Shown: positions 26,204-35,531, numbered from the stretch's first letter. The stretch is 64,000 nucleotides of DNA from Enterococcus pallens ATCC BAA-351 (GCF_000407485.1 NZ_ASWD01000006.1:1-64000), one strand, 5' to 3'. Notes: generated by a model not told the origin, from the sequence alone. Numbers and translations: made by a program.

Positions 26204-26716
26204 CTAGTCGTCTTGGCTAGTCTTTTTCATTTGTTTTTTCTTTTCTCTTAATTGCTGGAAGAAATTAGTGAGTAAGTTCCCACAGGTTTCCTCTAAAATA
26301 CCGCCCTCTACATAAGCGCGATGATTAAACCTCTCATCAGTCAGCAAATTCATTAAGGTGCCTGCCGTTCCCCCCTTGGGATCATACGCGCCAAAATAAA
26401 CTTCCTCTACCCGAGATAAGATCATCGCTCCACTGCACATCGGACAAGGCTCCAGCGTGACAAACAGTTGGCATTCCTCTAAGCGCCAGCTATCCAAACC
26501 TTTACAGGCCTTACGGATCGCGAACATTTCAGCGTGACTAGTGGCATCTTGGCTGTGCTCCCGTAAATTATGCCCCCGACCAATAATTTCCTTATTGTGG
26601 ACAATGATTGCTCCAATTGGCACTTCAGCAACTGCCTCCGCCTTCTTCGCTTCTTTGATCGCTTCCTGCATATAATAATTTTTTTCTTCTTCAGTAAATG
26701 AACTGATTCGTTCCAC
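26204..26716 (-). CDS. tadA: tRNA adenosine(34) deaminase
   Basis: A 170-aa zinc deaminase that converts A34 to inosine in tRNA-Arg(ACG). Motifs: SHAEMFAIRKAC with the zinc His and catalytic Glu, and LEPCPMCSGAMILSRV with the two zinc Cys. The N-terminal YYMQEAIKEAKKAEAV and VPIGAIIV are typical. I use the GTG at 26716, 8 nt from GAGG; the longer ORF extends upstream with no homology. It lies just upstream of the SRP RNA, a common arrangement in Firmicutes. Confidence 0.93.
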   Translation of the reverse strand: MERISSFTEEEKNYYMQEAIKEAKKAEAVAEVPIGAIIVHNKEIIGRGHNLREHSQDATSHAEMFAIRKACKGLDSWRLEECQLFVTLEPCPMCSGAMILSRVEEVYFGAYDPKGGTAGTLMNLLTDERFNHRAYVEGGILEETCGNLLTNFFQQLREKKKQMKKTSQDD

Positions 26717-26855
26717 GTACTTCACCTCGTGTTTAACTTTAGCATATTTTAGACAAAAGTCAGTAAAAATTTTAGGATATTCAGACTTATGACTGATTTT
26801 AAAAATTCTCCTTGGTTGTATGATAATAGTAGATTCGTTCAACAAGGAGGGTATC

Positions 26856-27242
26856 ATGAGAAAATATAAATATGTAATTGTTTTGGCTTTATTTCTTATG
26901 GGCTTCCTACTGGTTGAACCCTACCTAAGCAAGGACTGCATTCATCGCTGGGCTGCTGTTGCCGATCGGCTCAATCCTTTAGTTAAAGAGGAGACGGTCT
27001 ATATTAGAACTGCCAACAGCTCTGAGGCGATTCTTCTAAGTACCGCTAAAGAAAAAACGGTCTATATTACAACCAGCTATGATAATCACGGGCAAGCTCG
27101 AAAGATAAGCTGCCATGAATTTGATAAACACATGACTTCTGGTCGCTACCTGGAAGTTGTCACCAAAGGTCAAAATGTTCAAAGCTGGCGCGAAGTGTTG
27201 CCCGCTCAAGTTCCAGCAAAGGCTCGTGAGCAGTTAAGATAA
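26856..27242 (+). CDS. hypothetical exported or membrane-anchored protein, 128 aa
   Basis: The family is not recognised. The protein has a short basic N-terminus (MRKYKYVIVL) and a hydrophobic segment (ALFLMGFLLVEPYL), then a hydrophilic domain of about 95 residues. No cleavage site or lipobox is clear. The ATG at 26856 follows AAGGAGGG; the upstream part of the frame is discarded. It is monocistronic, divergent from tadA, and followed by a terminator. Confidence 0.65.
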   Translation: MRKYKYVIVLALFLMGFLLVEPYLSKDCIHRWAAVADRLNPLVKEETVYIRTANSSEAILLSTAKEKTVYITTSYDNHGQARKISCHEFDKHMTSGRYLEVVTKGQNVQSWREVLPAQVPAKAREQLR

Positions 27243-27253
27243 ATCCAAACGTA

Positions 27254-27298
27254 AAAAACGCCTGTTGCCAGATTTTTCGCTGGTAACAGGCATTTTTC
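27254..27298. terminator. bidirectional terminator
   Basis: Stem GCCTGTTGCCAG (27260-27271) pairs with CTGGTAACAGGC (27280-27291, approximate), with A-run before and T-run after. It lies between convergent genes ending at 27242 and 27301. Confidence 0.85.
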
Positions 27299-27300
27299 TA

Positions 27301-27639
27301 TTAATCCATTACGTTCTCAACAAAGCCCATAATCTTATCTTTTAAATCATCCGTGGTTTCTTTGATGGAATCACCGTATACAGAAACACGTTTCTTGCCA
27401 TCTTTGATCTTACCAAGAATGTTCATCAGGTTGTCTAAGTCATCATCAGACAATTTGTCGACGATGTCCATTACTTTCTCATTACCGTCAAACTTATCAC
27501 TCACAAATTTTTTCACTTTATGGCGATTCGATACATGACGGGCCTTGTCCAAAATTTTGCCAGAGGCAATCACTGCTGTGGCAACGCTAGCTACCGCAAT
27601 GACACTTACACCGATCTTAATTTTCGTTGCTCTTTTCAT
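27301..27639 (-). CDS. small membrane-anchored hypothetical protein, 112 aa
   Basis: The family is not recognised. The N-terminus has one hydrophobic segment (IGVSVIAVASVATAVIASG) after a basic start (MKRATKIK), which fits a signal anchor. The remainder is a charged, helical region rich in Lys and Asp (KFVSDKFDGNEKVMDIVDKL). AAAGGAG precedes the ATG. General appearance is like small YtxH-type stress proteins, but I see no diagnostic motif. Confidence 0.62.
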   Translation of the reverse strand: MKRATKIKIGVSVIAVASVATAVIASGKILDKARHVSNRHKVKKFVSDKFDGNEKVMDIVDKLSDDDLDNLMNILGKIKDGKKRVSVYGDSIKETTDDLKDKIMGFVENVMD

Positions 27640-27781
27640 GGGTATCAGCTCCTTTATTTGCTACATTAATCATACCACACTCTAAAGATGAACAATAATA
27701 AGAACTCTCTCTTTTTATTTTGATTACACGAGTAGTTAATTCCTTTTCAGCTTGCTATACTGAGTAGAAAAAGGAACAGTT

Positions 27782-28273
27782 ATGATGATCATTAATGAAT
27801 ACTCTGCGTCTCATCCAAAATTCCAACAAGCTAAGCAATATGGATTAAAACACTTATCAACAGCTGATGGAGAAGGAATTATCGATCACGAAGCCTTCGA
27901 CCTTTCAAAAAAAGTCTACCTCGCTAGTTTAAACGATCAAATTATCGGCTTTCTGTTAATTGCTGAGGATGGGCTGCTGGAAAAACTAGCAACAAACAAT
28001 TTATTCGAACCACAACCATTGAAAGGTCTTTTGATCCAACAGCTGTTTGTTGATCCAAATTTCCGAAGACAAGGTATCGCTCAAGCACTTCTTGCCTCCG
28101 TGGAGCAGCTGGGAGAGACCCTGTATCTCTACGTAAGTGATCGGAACACTTCAGCAAAAAAATTCTATGCTCACAGAGGATTCCACACTATCGGTGTCTA
28201 CCAGGCTCCACAACACAATAACTTTAGCAATTTCAAAGCCTTTTTATTAATGAAAGCCGCAAAAAAGCTGTAA
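27782..28273 (+). CDS. GNAT family N-acetyltransferase
   Basis: A 163-aa GNAT fold. The acetyl-CoA binding motif A is LFVDPNFRRQGIAQALLASVEQLG, followed by LYLYVSDRNTSAKKFYAHRGFHTIG (motif B). The substrate is unknown. AAAGGA precedes two adjacent ATG codons (27782 and 27785), and either could be used. A terminator overlaps its stop codon. Confidence 0.87.
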   Translation: MMIINEYSASHPKFQQAKQYGLKHLSTADGEGIIDHEAFDLSKKVYLASLNDQIIGFLLIAEDGLLEKLATNNLFEPQPLKGLLIQQLFVDPNFRRQGIAQALLASVEQLGETLYLYVSDRNTSAKKFYAHRGFHTIGVYQAPQHNNFSNFKAFLLMKAAKKL

Positions 28274-28301
28274 ACATCCTAATTGAATGCTTACAGCTTT
28301 T
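28261..28301. terminator. bidirectional terminator overlapping the GNAT stop codon
   Basis: AAAAGCTGTAA (28263-28273, including the TAA stop) pairs with TTACAGCTTTT (28291-28301). It also serves the convergent metallopeptidase gene ending at 28304. Confidence 0.8.
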
Positions 28302-28303
28302 GC

Positions 28304-29017
28304 TTAATTTCGGTTCCGATTGCCGCCAAACAGGAGGATCAATCGCAACAATTGTAAGAAGGTTGCTAAGGCAGCTGCCACGTAAGTCAACGCTGCGGCC
28401 GTCAGTACTTTACGAGCGGCTTGCAATTCATCTGGCTCCAGCATGTTGCCATCTCGCAGAATTGCTAGTGCTCGACGAGAAGCATCAAATTCCACTGGCA
28501 AAGTAACCAGCTGGAAAACCAACGCTAGTGAGAAGGCTGCTATTCCGATATTAATCAGTGTAGAATTCCAACTCATGAATACACCAATCATAATAAGCGG
28601 AAACGCAATAGTTGAACCAAAATTGGCAACTGGCACAATCGCATGCCGAATTCTCAATGGTGCGTACCCCTTCGCATCTTGCACTGCGTGACCACATTCA
28701 TGGGCAGCAACACCAATTGCGGCAACAGAAGTAGATTGTGCAGTAGCTTCCGACAAGCTTAGCATCTTATCTCCACTATTGTAATTATCCGTTAGATTCC
28801 CTGCGATTTGTTGTACACCTACATTGTTGATTCCTTGACTCTGTAAAATATACTGGGCAGCTCGAGTTCCCGTCAATCCATCGCGACTGCGCATTTCATC
28901 ATATTTACGAAATGTGGAGTTGACATAGGCTGAAGCGGCACCACTAATTACCAATCCGAGGATAACTAAAAAGAAGGTCGGATCGAAAAATCCAAATCCA
29001 TAGCCGTACATATACAT
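28304..29017 (-). CDS. zinc metallopeptidase, YugP family
   Basis: A 237-aa membrane metallopeptidase (DUF/peptidase family of YugP). The zinc motif is GVAAHECGHAVQDAKGYAP (HExxH-like HECGH). There is an N-terminal membrane segment (FFLVILGLVISGAASAYV) and two or three more near residues 125-235 (VANFGSTIAFPLIMIGVFM, LINIGIAAFSLALVFQLV, VAAALATFLQLLRLILLF). A second ATG two codons inside has better ribosome-site spacing and may be the true start (29011). Substrate unknown. Confidence 0.85.
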   Translation of the reverse strand: MYMYGYGFGFFDPTFFLVILGLVISGAASAYVNSTFRKYDEMRSRDGLTGTRAAQYILQSQGINNVGVQQIAGNLTDNYNSGDKMLSLSEATAQSTSVAAIGVAAHECGHAVQDAKGYAPLRIRHAIVPVANFGSTIAFPLIMIGVFMSWNSTLINIGIAAFSLALVFQLVTLPVEFDASRRALAILRDGNMLEPDELQAARKVLTAAALTYVAAALATFLQLLRLILLFGGNRNRN

Positions 29018-29095
29018 TTCCCCTATCTTAATCTTTCTATTATAAGTGTAACAGAAAGCCTTGAAAAAAGTGTGAAGCCCGCCCTAAGAAACTCT

Positions 29096-29425
29096 CTAGA
29101 GCTTTTTAACAAATTCTGATTTCAGCTTCATCGGACCAAAGCCGTCGACTTTGCAGTCGATATCATGATCGCCTTCAACTAAACGAATATTTTTAACCTT
29201 GGTTCCTTGCTTGATCGGGTTAGAAGCCCCTTTAACCTTCAAATCCTTGATTACAGTTACACTGTCGCCATCTTGAAGAAGATTGCCGTTGCTGTCCTTC
29301 ACAACTAATCCTTCTTCAGCTGATGCGTCTTCATTCCATTCATGTCCACATTCCGGGCACACAAACATGCTGCGGTCCTCGTAAGTATATTCTGATTGGC
29401 ACATTGGGCAATTTGGTAATGACAT
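29096..29425 (-). CDS. PhnA/YjdM family zinc-ribbon protein
   Basis: A 109-aa protein with an N-terminal zinc ribbon ([25 protein letters not shown]) and the C-terminal PhnA domain ([36 protein letters not shown]). It was named for a link with alkylphosphonate genes, but no phosphonate genes are here and the general role is unclear. AAAAAGGAG precedes the ATG. Confidence 0.88.
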   Translation of the reverse strand: MSLPNCPMCQSEYTYEDRSMFVCPECGHEWNEDASAEEGLVVKDSNGNLLQDGDSVTVIKDLKVKGASNPIKQGTKVKNIRLVEGDHDIDCKVDGFGPMKLKSEFVKKL

Positions 29426-29464
29426 GTCTTGTCTCCTTTTTTGTTTGATGCCTTATTTTAGCGA

Positions 29465-29546
29465 AAAAAGCGCCCTTTGAAAAGGGGCTCTCTTATTTTC
29501 TTCCTATTCAATGAAAAAGACAGCCTCCCCGAAAGGAAGCTGTCTC
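29465..29546 (-). terminator. tandem terminators after nagE
   Basis: Two hairpins in a row on the minus strand. The first is AGACAGC...GCTGTCT (29518-29545) and the second AGCGCCCTTT...AAAGGGGCT (29469-29489, imperfect). Each is followed by T-runs on the minus strand. They separate nagE from the PhnA-like gene. Confidence 0.75.
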
Positions 29547-29550
29547 TTAT

Positions 29551-31512
29551 CTATTTACTAACTAATTCGCCAATAATATCGTTAGCACTTACTTCTTTAG
29601 ATGTCTCAACCGTTAACTGCTCTACTTTATCGCCATTGGTAAAGGCAACAATCATGTCGGTTTTCTTTCCAGCCGCTTTGATCGCTGCTAAATCTGCCTG
29701 AGCAATCATTTGACCCCGGCCCACCTGTTGACCAGCCGTCACATAAACAGTAAATGGTGCTCCACCAAGATCTACAGTGTCTAGTCCCATATGAAGCAAT
29801 ACTTCCACTCCTGTAGGTGTAGTAATTCCTACCGCGTGTTTTGTCGGGAAGACACTAGAGATCGTTCCAGCCACTGGAGAAAAGATTTCGCCAGATACTG
29901 GTAAAATCGCATAGCCGTCACCCATCATTTTTTCTGAGAAGACATCATCAGAAACTTCAGTAATCGGTACTAGCTTACCATTCGCTACTGCAAATAATTC
30001 TTGATTCTTCGACACGGGTTCTACAGCTGCTGTCTCGACAGCGGCATTTGCTGTTCCAGCAGCACCATGATGCAGACGATTCATTTCATCAGCTACAAAT
30101 TGTACTTCTGTTCCAACAATAACTTGAATATTTTTATCATCAATGACCTTCAAGCCAGGAACACCAGTTGCTTTAATTTTGCTTTGATCAGCGGCACCAG
30201 TATCCTGCAATTGTAAACGAAGACGAGTGGTACAGTTATCAATTGTCATCACGTTAGCAGCTCCACCTAACGCATCATAAATTCTTTGCGCCATCACTGC
30301 ATGCTTGCTGTCTCCAGTAGTATCAATATCTGGTGTTTCTTCGCCATCGCCCTCTTCACGTCCTGGAGTCATTAAGTTGAATTTAGTAATTACGAAACGG
30401 AAAGTCACATAGTAAACAACAGCCATTACTAATCCTAATAGGATCAACATGTAAGGTTTATTAGCAATTGGCACACGCAAGCTTAAAACGAAGTCAATCA
30501 AACCAGCACTAAAATTGAAGCCGGCTGTCCATTGGAAAGTAGCCGCAATAAACATTGAAATCCCTGTTAAAATTGCATGTACCACGTATAAAGGCCACGC
30601 AACAAACATGAATGAGAACTCTAAAGGTTCAGTTACCCCTGTAAAGAAAGAAGCGAATGCAGCTGCCACCATTAAAGAAGCAGTAACCTTTTTCTTTTCT
30701 GGACGTGCACATTGGTAAATAGCTAACGCACCAGCTGGCAATCCAAACATCATTACTGGGAAGAAGCCGGCTTGGTACATACCTGTAACACCCTTGACAC
30801 CTTCACTAGCCCAGAACTTACCAATGTCATCAATTCCCGCCAAGTTAAACCAAAATACATTGTTTAAGGCATGGTGCAAGCCTGTCGGAATCAGTAAACG
30901 GTTAAATAGTCCATATAATCCTGCACCTATCGGCCCTAAACCAGAAATGAACTCACCAAAGGTTACCAATGTGGTATAAACCGGTGGCCAAACAAAAATT
31001 AGAGCAGCTGAAACAACCGCCATCATTCCTGCTGTAACGATCGGAACCAGTCGTTTCCCACTAAAGAAGGAGAGTGCCATTGGCAACTTCACACTGCTAA
31101 AGCGATTGTACATAGCCGCAGCAATCAGACCAGCTAAAATTCCAACAAAGACATTTTTAAAGTTAATTGCACCAAAGGCAATGTCTACGTCTTCTACTGC
31201 AATTTTCTTAAACATAGCAACTGCATCACTATTTACTAATGTCATTGGTGTCAAGAATGCCACTAATCCAGCTAAAGCTGAAGCACCATCCTTATCCTTA
31301 GACATCCCCAAGGCTAACCCAACTGCGAACAAAATACCCAAATTATCTAAAATTGTACCACCGGCTTTAATTAAGAAGGCTGCCAATAAGTTATTGCCGC
31401 CCCAACCGCTAGGATCAATCCAATACCCAACTCCCATAAATAGTGCTGCTACTGGTAAGGTAGCCACCGGTAACATCAATGAACGACCCATTCGCTGCAT
31501 ATAAGCTTTCAT
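29551..31512 (-). CDS. nagE: PTS N-acetylglucosamine-type EIICBA transporter
   Basis: A 653-aa PTS permease of the glucose/GlcNAc family that imports and phosphorylates its sugar. The EIIC domain (residues 1-380, about ten helices) includes LLIPTGLHHALNNVFWFNLAG and FFTGVTEPLEFSFMF; EIIB (about 405-480) has DNCTTRLRLQL with the phosphorylated Cys; EIIA (about 520-650) has VEVLLHMGLDTVDLGG with the active His. The WIDPSGWGGNNLLA start of EIIC favours GlcNAc over glucose. It lies immediately after a BglG-type antiterminator gene, which probably controls it. Confidence 0.9.
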   Translation of the reverse strand: MKAYMQRMGRSLMLPVATLPVAALFMGVGYWIDPSGWGGNNLLAAFLIKAGGTILDNLGILFAVGLALGMSKDKDGASALAGLVAFLTPMTLVNSDAVAMFKKIAVEDVDIAFGAINFKNVFVGILAGLIAAAMYNRFSSVKLPMALSFFSGKRLVPIVTAGMMAVVSAALIFVWPPVYTTLVTFGEFISGLGPIGAGLYGLFNRLLIPTGLHHALNNVFWFNLAGIDDIGKFWASEGVKGVTGMYQAGFFPVMMFGLPAGALAIYQCARPEKKKVTASLMVAAAFASFFTGVTEPLEFSFMFVAWPLYVVHAILTGISMFIAATFQWTAGFNFSAGLIDFVLSLRVPIANKPYMLILLGLVMAVVYYVTFRFVITKFNLMTPGREEGDGEETPDIDTTGDSKHAVMAQRIYDALGGAANVMTIDNCTTRLRLQLQDTGAADQSKIKATGVPGLKVIDDKNIQVIVGTEVQFVADEMNRLHHGAAGTANAAVETAAVEPVSKNQELFAVANGKLVPITEVSDDVFSEKMMGDGYAILPVSGEIFSPVAGTISSVFPTKHAVGITTPTGVEVLLHMGLDTVDLGGAPFTVYVTAGQQVGRGQMIAQADLAAIKAAGKKTDMIVAFTNGDKVEQLTVETSKEVSANDIIGELVSK

Positions 31513-31515
31513 TCT

Positions 31516-32370
31516 TTAATCTTCCCCTTTACGTTGATTTTTTGCTCCCCGCAATCGTTCTACGTGTATCGCTAAATACCCTAGCTCCTCTGTAGTGATT
31601 GCCAGCTGATAATTTTTCATTAAAAAGACGCGAATCTTTTTAGCAACTTGGTAGCTCTCCGTATACTTGCTGCGAACCATCTCGATAATATCTAAGTCTA
31701 AAGAAGCATACCGCTGATTCTGGTACCGCTGCAGCAATAAGCGCAAATGATTTGCTAAACGAGAATAGTCCAAAGCCATCTCTTTTGAATAGATATCAAC
31801 ACCCACCTCTTGGGCAATGATGTTGATAACCTCTGAAATAATCGTTACTTCGCGAATACTAGAGTAATTATTACTTTTCCCCATACGAGCGCTGTGAATA
31901 TGGATAGCGATATAACCGGCTTCGTCATAACCGTAAGGAATATTTAGCGTACGATTCAGATAATCGACTGCCCACTGGGCGATAGCAAATTCTTCATTAT
32001 ACAGGACTTCAATCTCACTTAACAGCTTGTTGCGAATGACAATGCCGTTGGTGATATTTTGCGCCGCAAAAGCAATATGATCAGTCAAAGCAACAAAAAT
32101 ATGTTCATTCAGCTTTTCCATTAGAACGGTTTCTGCGTGATCAATAATGTGCTCTGCCGCAAAAAAATATTTTTCATCAATTTGGTTTAATAAGTTCTGT
32201 AGCTTTTGCTGTCCTTCCGGTTCCATCACGAACAAATGCTCAATGTCTTTTGCAAAAATCAAATCGTTCTTTTGCTTGCTGAAGCCTACCCCTTTGCCGA
32301 TTGCTACCTTCTCTTCCCCATGATCATCTACCAACACTGCATTTTGATTCAAAATCTTTTTAATTTTCAT
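31516..32370 (-). CDS. BglG/LicT-family transcriptional antiterminator
   Basis: A 284-aa RNA-binding regulator. The co-antiterminator domain is at residues 1-55 (MKIKKILNQNAVLVDDHGEE, IGKGVGFSKQKND), followed by PRD1 (about 65-170, with HIIDHAE and ALTDHIAFA) and PRD2 (about 172-275, with YIAIHIHSAR before it and YLAIHVERLR near the end). PTS phosphorylation of PRD histidines would set its activity. It is 3 nt upstream of nagE. A terminator-like hairpin lies in its own leader at 32430-32480, so it likely reads through that terminator when the sugar is present. Confidence 0.9.
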   Translation of the reverse strand: MKIKKILNQNAVLVDDHGEEKVAIGKGVGFSKQKNDLIFAKDIEHLFVMEPEGQQKLQNLLNQIDEKYFFAAEHIIDHAETVLMEKLNEHIFVALTDHIAFAAQNITNGIVIRNKLLSEIEVLYNEEFAIAQWAVDYLNRTLNIPYGYDEAGYIAIHIHSARMGKSNNYSSIREVTIISEVINIIAQEVGVDIYSKEMALDYSRLANHLRLLLQRYQNQRYASLDLDIIEMVRSKYTESYQVAKKIRVFLMKNYQLAITTEELGYLAIHVERLRGAKNQRKGED

Positions 32371-32429
32371 AACTCTTCCTCATTCTGCAGAATTTTTTAC
32401 TGTCTTGACTAGTTCTTGGCCAGAGAAAA

Positions 32430-32480
32430 AGACATGGAAAGAAACACAAGGTCGCTTCCTTGTGAATTCCTTCCATGCCT
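32430..32480 (-). promoter_or_regulatory. leader terminator with probable antiterminator target
   Basis: A long hairpin on the minus strand pairs AGGCATGGAAGGAATTCACAAGG-like and ACCTTGTGTTTCTTTCCATG-like arms (32458-32480 with 32430-32452), followed by TTTTT. It is 60 nt upstream of the BglG-type gene. The position is as expected for a ribonucleic antiterminator/terminator pair; the exact RAT bases were not resolved. Confidence 0.6.
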
Positions 32481-32569
32481 AGTATGATCTAGTCACATGA
32501 AACAGTATTTGTTAACAATTTAATTGTATAGACCAATGGCCAGTTTGTCAACCGCTTTCTTAAAAAAAT

Positions 32570-33514
32570 TTAGCGCTTAAATTCTGCACACAAAAGCTGT
32601 AATTCTCGATAAATTTCTGCACGCTCTTTCTCATCATACGCATTTGCCCCGCTGGCTAATGGATGTCCTCCGCCGTGGTGCTTTTTGGCTAATTCATTGA
32701 TTACTGGTCCTTTTGAACGCAATCGCACACGATAGTAGCCTTCAGGTTGTTCCACAAATAGTCCCCAAGCCATCACATTATCAATTACTCCAGGTAAAGG
32801 AACTAACGAAGAAGTTTCCGAATCAACGATATCGTATTTTTTCATAATTTCTTGACTCAGCACCACTTGTCCCGCACCATTTTCATCTACTTCCAGGTTC
32901 TGATAGAGGTAACCGGAAAGTTTGGCCACCTTCAAGGAAATTTGTTCAATTTCGCGATTCAGCTTGGTTGCATCAAAGTGATGGTCAAGCAATTTAGCTG
33001 CAACTCGCAAAGTATGAGAAGTGGTTGCCGGATACAAGAAACGTCCAGTATCTCCGACAATCCCACCATACAAAAGACGCGCCGCATTTTCATTTAATTT
33101 TAGCTTCTGATCAAAAGCTAAATCTGCAATCATCTCACTACAGCTGCTGGCATTCGTATTGACCCAAACGATATCGCCATAGGGATCATCATTGGGATGG
33201 TGGTCAATTTTAATCAATTTATCCCCTAGAGAAAAACGATCATCACTGACTCTAGGGGAATTAGCTGTGTCTGTCACAATAACCAAAGCCCCTTGATACA
33301 GACTATCCTCAATCGTCTCCATGCTGGCTAAAAATTCCAAGCCCTCAACTGAACCACCTACTTGATAAATTTCCTTTTCAGGGAAATTGTTACGCAGGAT
33401 TTCTGCTAATCCCACCTGGGAACCGATCGCATCTGGATCAGGACGCTTATGCCGATGAATAATGATTCGGTCATATTCTTTAATTGCTGCAATAATTTCT
33501 TCCATTGTTGTCAT
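32570..33514 (-). CDS. nrnA: nanoRNase/pAp phosphatase (DHH/DHHA1)
   Basis: A 314-aa bifunctional oligoribonuclease and 3'-phosphoadenosine 5'-phosphate phosphatase. DHH-type metal motifs: RHKRPDPDAIGSQVGL, VTDTANSPR, KIDHHPNDD and GGIVGDTGRF. The DHHA1 domain ends with KHHGGGHPLASGAN. It lies 13 nt after the YtoI-like gene, a conserved Firmicutes pairing, and the two are probably one operon. Confidence 0.92.
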   Translation of the reverse strand: MTTMEEIIAAIKEYDRIIIHRHKRPDPDAIGSQVGLAEILRNNFPEKEIYQVGGSVEGLEFLASMETIEDSLYQGALVIVTDTANSPRVSDDRFSLGDKLIKIDHHPNDDPYGDIVWVNTNASSCSEMIADLAFDQKLKLNENAARLLYGGIVGDTGRFLYPATTSHTLRVAAKLLDHHFDATKLNREIEQISLKVAKLSGYLYQNLEVDENGAGQVVLSQEIMKKYDIVDSETSSLVPLPGVIDNVMAWGLFVEQPEGYYRVRLRSKGPVINELAKKHHGGGHPLASGANAYDEKERAEIYRELQLLCAEFKR

Positions 33515-33527
33515 GTTATGCCTCTTT

Positions 33528-34859
33528 CTATGAACGCTCCATCACCTGGCAGACCACTAAGGCCTTTGCCACAATGACATTATCAATAAAGACTTCCAAA
33601 TCTAGCTTCGCCGAGCGACGACCAAATTCTAAAATCTTAGTTCGAATTTCAATTTCACTTTCTAATTGAATCAAACGTAAATAATGCAGGTTCATCTGTT
33701 CAATTAAGGTATTACGGCGTTGGTCAATCATCAAGGTCCGCTGCGCTACATTCGCCAACAGCTCACTCAATACGCCAAAAGAAATCGTTCCGACACTATT
33801 CACCATTTGCGGACTAACTTCAAACTTAAAGTTAGGCAAGTCTAATGGATTGCCCTCTCGATCCGTATCAATCATTACAATATCACCAACGATTTGATCA
33901 GAAATCGTATTAGACATCTGGGGCTGACGCTGAACCAGCTGCATGGCCTTCATGACATCTTGACGGCTAACCATACCTAATAGGGTTAAATCATCTTTAA
34001 CCACTGGCATCATTTCCAACCCGTCCCAGATCATCCGATGGCTGACAGAAGCGACACTCATATTGGTTTTAACTACAATGGGGTCTCTAGTCATCACTCG
34101 ATCCAACAACTGATTGTCTGCTTTGCCTAAAATATCCTTGGCCGTCACAATCCCAACTACCCGCATATTTTTATTAACAACTGGAAAACGAGAATGTCCC
34201 GTTTTCTCGGATAATGCTTGGTAGGTTGAAATCGGTTCGCCTGCCTGTAAATATTGTGTTTTTTCCAACGGCATATAAATGTCGCTAACCTGCATAATAT
34301 CCTTTTTGATTAATTGGTCGCTTAACGCCCGGTTAATCATAGTTGCCACAGTAAAGGAGTCATAGGTTGTGCGTAAAACCGGCAATTCTAATTCGTCCGC
34401 CAATTGAGAAATTTCCGGATCTGTATCGAATCCCCCAGTAATCAAGACAGCCGCGCCGTCCTTCAACGCTAGACGTTGAGCACCTAAACGATTTCCGACA
34501 ATCAATAGTGATCCAGGTGTAATATAGCGCTGCATAGCCTCTTCGGTCATCGCACCAATCACAAATTTGTTTAGATCTTTATCTAATCCGTTGGCACCAC
34601 CTAGCACATCGCCTTCGATAATCCGAACAACTTCGCCAAAGGTTAAACGTTCAATATTTTTCTTTAGTTTGCGTTCGATCCGAATGGTACCCACCCGCTG
34701 GATCGTCGAAACCAAGCCGATATTCTCTGCATCCTTGATTGCCCGATAAGCTGTCCCTTCACTAACGCTCAAATTCTTAGCAATACTCCGTACTGAGATA
34801 CGTTCGCCCACTGGCAAGCTCTCAATGTGCTCCAGAATTAAATCATGTTTAGTTGCCAC
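33528..34859 (-). CDS. DRTGG/CBS/hotdog-domain regulator, YtoI family
   Basis: A 443-aa multidomain protein: an N-terminal winged helix (residues 10-60, RSIAKNLSVSEGTAYRAIKDAENIG), a DRTGG domain (about 75-185), two CBS domains (about 195-310, with HSRFPVVNKNMRVVGIVTAKD and MPVVKDDLTLLGMVSRQDV) and a C-terminal hotdog-like domain. CBS pairs usually bind adenine nucleotides. It starts with GTG after GGAGGGG. The architecture is that of YtoI, whose role is not well defined. It is co-transcribed with nrnA. Confidence 0.87.
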   Translation of the reverse strand: MATKHDLILEHIESLPVGERISVRSIAKNLSVSEGTAYRAIKDAENIGLVSTIQRVGTIRIERKLKKNIERLTFGEVVRIIEGDVLGGANGLDKDLNKFVIGAMTEEAMQRYITPGSLLIVGNRLGAQRLALKDGAAVLITGGFDTDPEISQLADELELPVLRTTYDSFTVATMINRALSDQLIKKDIMQVSDIYMPLEKTQYLQAGEPISTYQALSEKTGHSRFPVVNKNMRVVGIVTAKDILGKADNQLLDRVMTRDPIVVKTNMSVASVSHRMIWDGLEMMPVVKDDLTLLGMVSRQDVMKAMQLVQRQPQMSNTISDQIVGDIVMIDTDREGNPLDLPNFKFEVSPQMVNSVGTISFGVLSELLANVAQRTLMIDQRRNTLIEQMNLHYLRLIQLESEIEIRTKILEFGRRSAKLDLEVFIDNVIVAKALVVCQVMERS

Positions 34860-34926
34860 AACTACCCCTCCTATTTTTCCTTTTTCATTAGTACAGTTTT
34901 ATCTTTTTTAGTATAACAGAAGGTTT

Positions 34927-34973
34927 TAAAAAAAAGAAGTCAGCTGCAAGTTTTTCAACTAATCTGCTGACTC
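34927..34973 (-). terminator. terminator of ebsC
   Basis: AGTCAGC (about 34939-34945) pairs with GCTGACT (34966-34972). It is followed on the minus strand by a long T-rich run. Confidence 0.75.
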
Positions 34974-34980
34974 CCATTAT

Positions 34981-35451
34981 TTATTTCAATAAATTTTCAA
35001 TTTCTGGGTGTAACAGTTCCACTAAATCACTGGCTGCTAGTTCAACAGCCTTGCCAAGTTCACCACTAGAAACAATTACCTTGTCATAGTCCTGGATACT
35101 CTCATCAAACACAAGTAAGTAATCCGGATGATTCAGCCGAATACCAATGGGTGTATTCGCACCATGCTCATATCCAGTATGCTCCAATACAAATTCCATC
35201 GGCGGTAAACCGATCTTGCGGTTGCCCGTTGCTTTCGCTGCCTTCTTATAATCCAATCGAGCATCTAACGGCACCACTGCGATAACTACCCCTGTCTTGT
35301 TTCCCTTCATTACTAATGTTTTGAAAATTTTATCATGGTCGACTGGTTCTTCAGCTAAGACCGCCGTTCCATCTGCTTGCTCAACAGGCAGTTCGTGGAC
35401 AGTAAACGGGATGCCTTTTTCTGTTAGGTATTCTTCTACTTGATTCGCCAT
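34981..35451 (-). CDS. ebsC: aminoacyl-tRNA deacylase EbsC/YbaK family
   Basis: A 156-aa YbaK-domain protein that hydrolyses Cys-tRNA(Pro) and similar mischarged tRNAs. Landmarks: GIPFTVHELP, KIFKTLVMKGNKTGVVIAVVPLDARLDYKKAAKATG with the catalytic Lys, GYEHGANTPIGIR and IVSSGELGKAVELAASDLVELLHPEI. The ATG at 35451 follows GGAGG; six further residues upstream overlap the ribosome site. EbsC is the enterococcal name of this family. Confidence 0.9.
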   Translation of the reverse strand: MANQVEEYLTEKGIPFTVHELPVEQADGTAVLAEEPVDHDKIFKTLVMKGNKTGVVIAVVPLDARLDYKKAAKATGNRKIGLPPMEFVLEHTGYEHGANTPIGIRLNHPDYLLVFDESIQDYDKVIVSSGELGKAVELAASDLVELLHPEIENLLK

Positions 35452-35531
35452 TTTACTTCCTCCTTCCAAGTAACTTAGATTATATTGTTCTCTATACTAC
35501 AAGAATAAACGACTGAGGATGAGTCTCCTCT

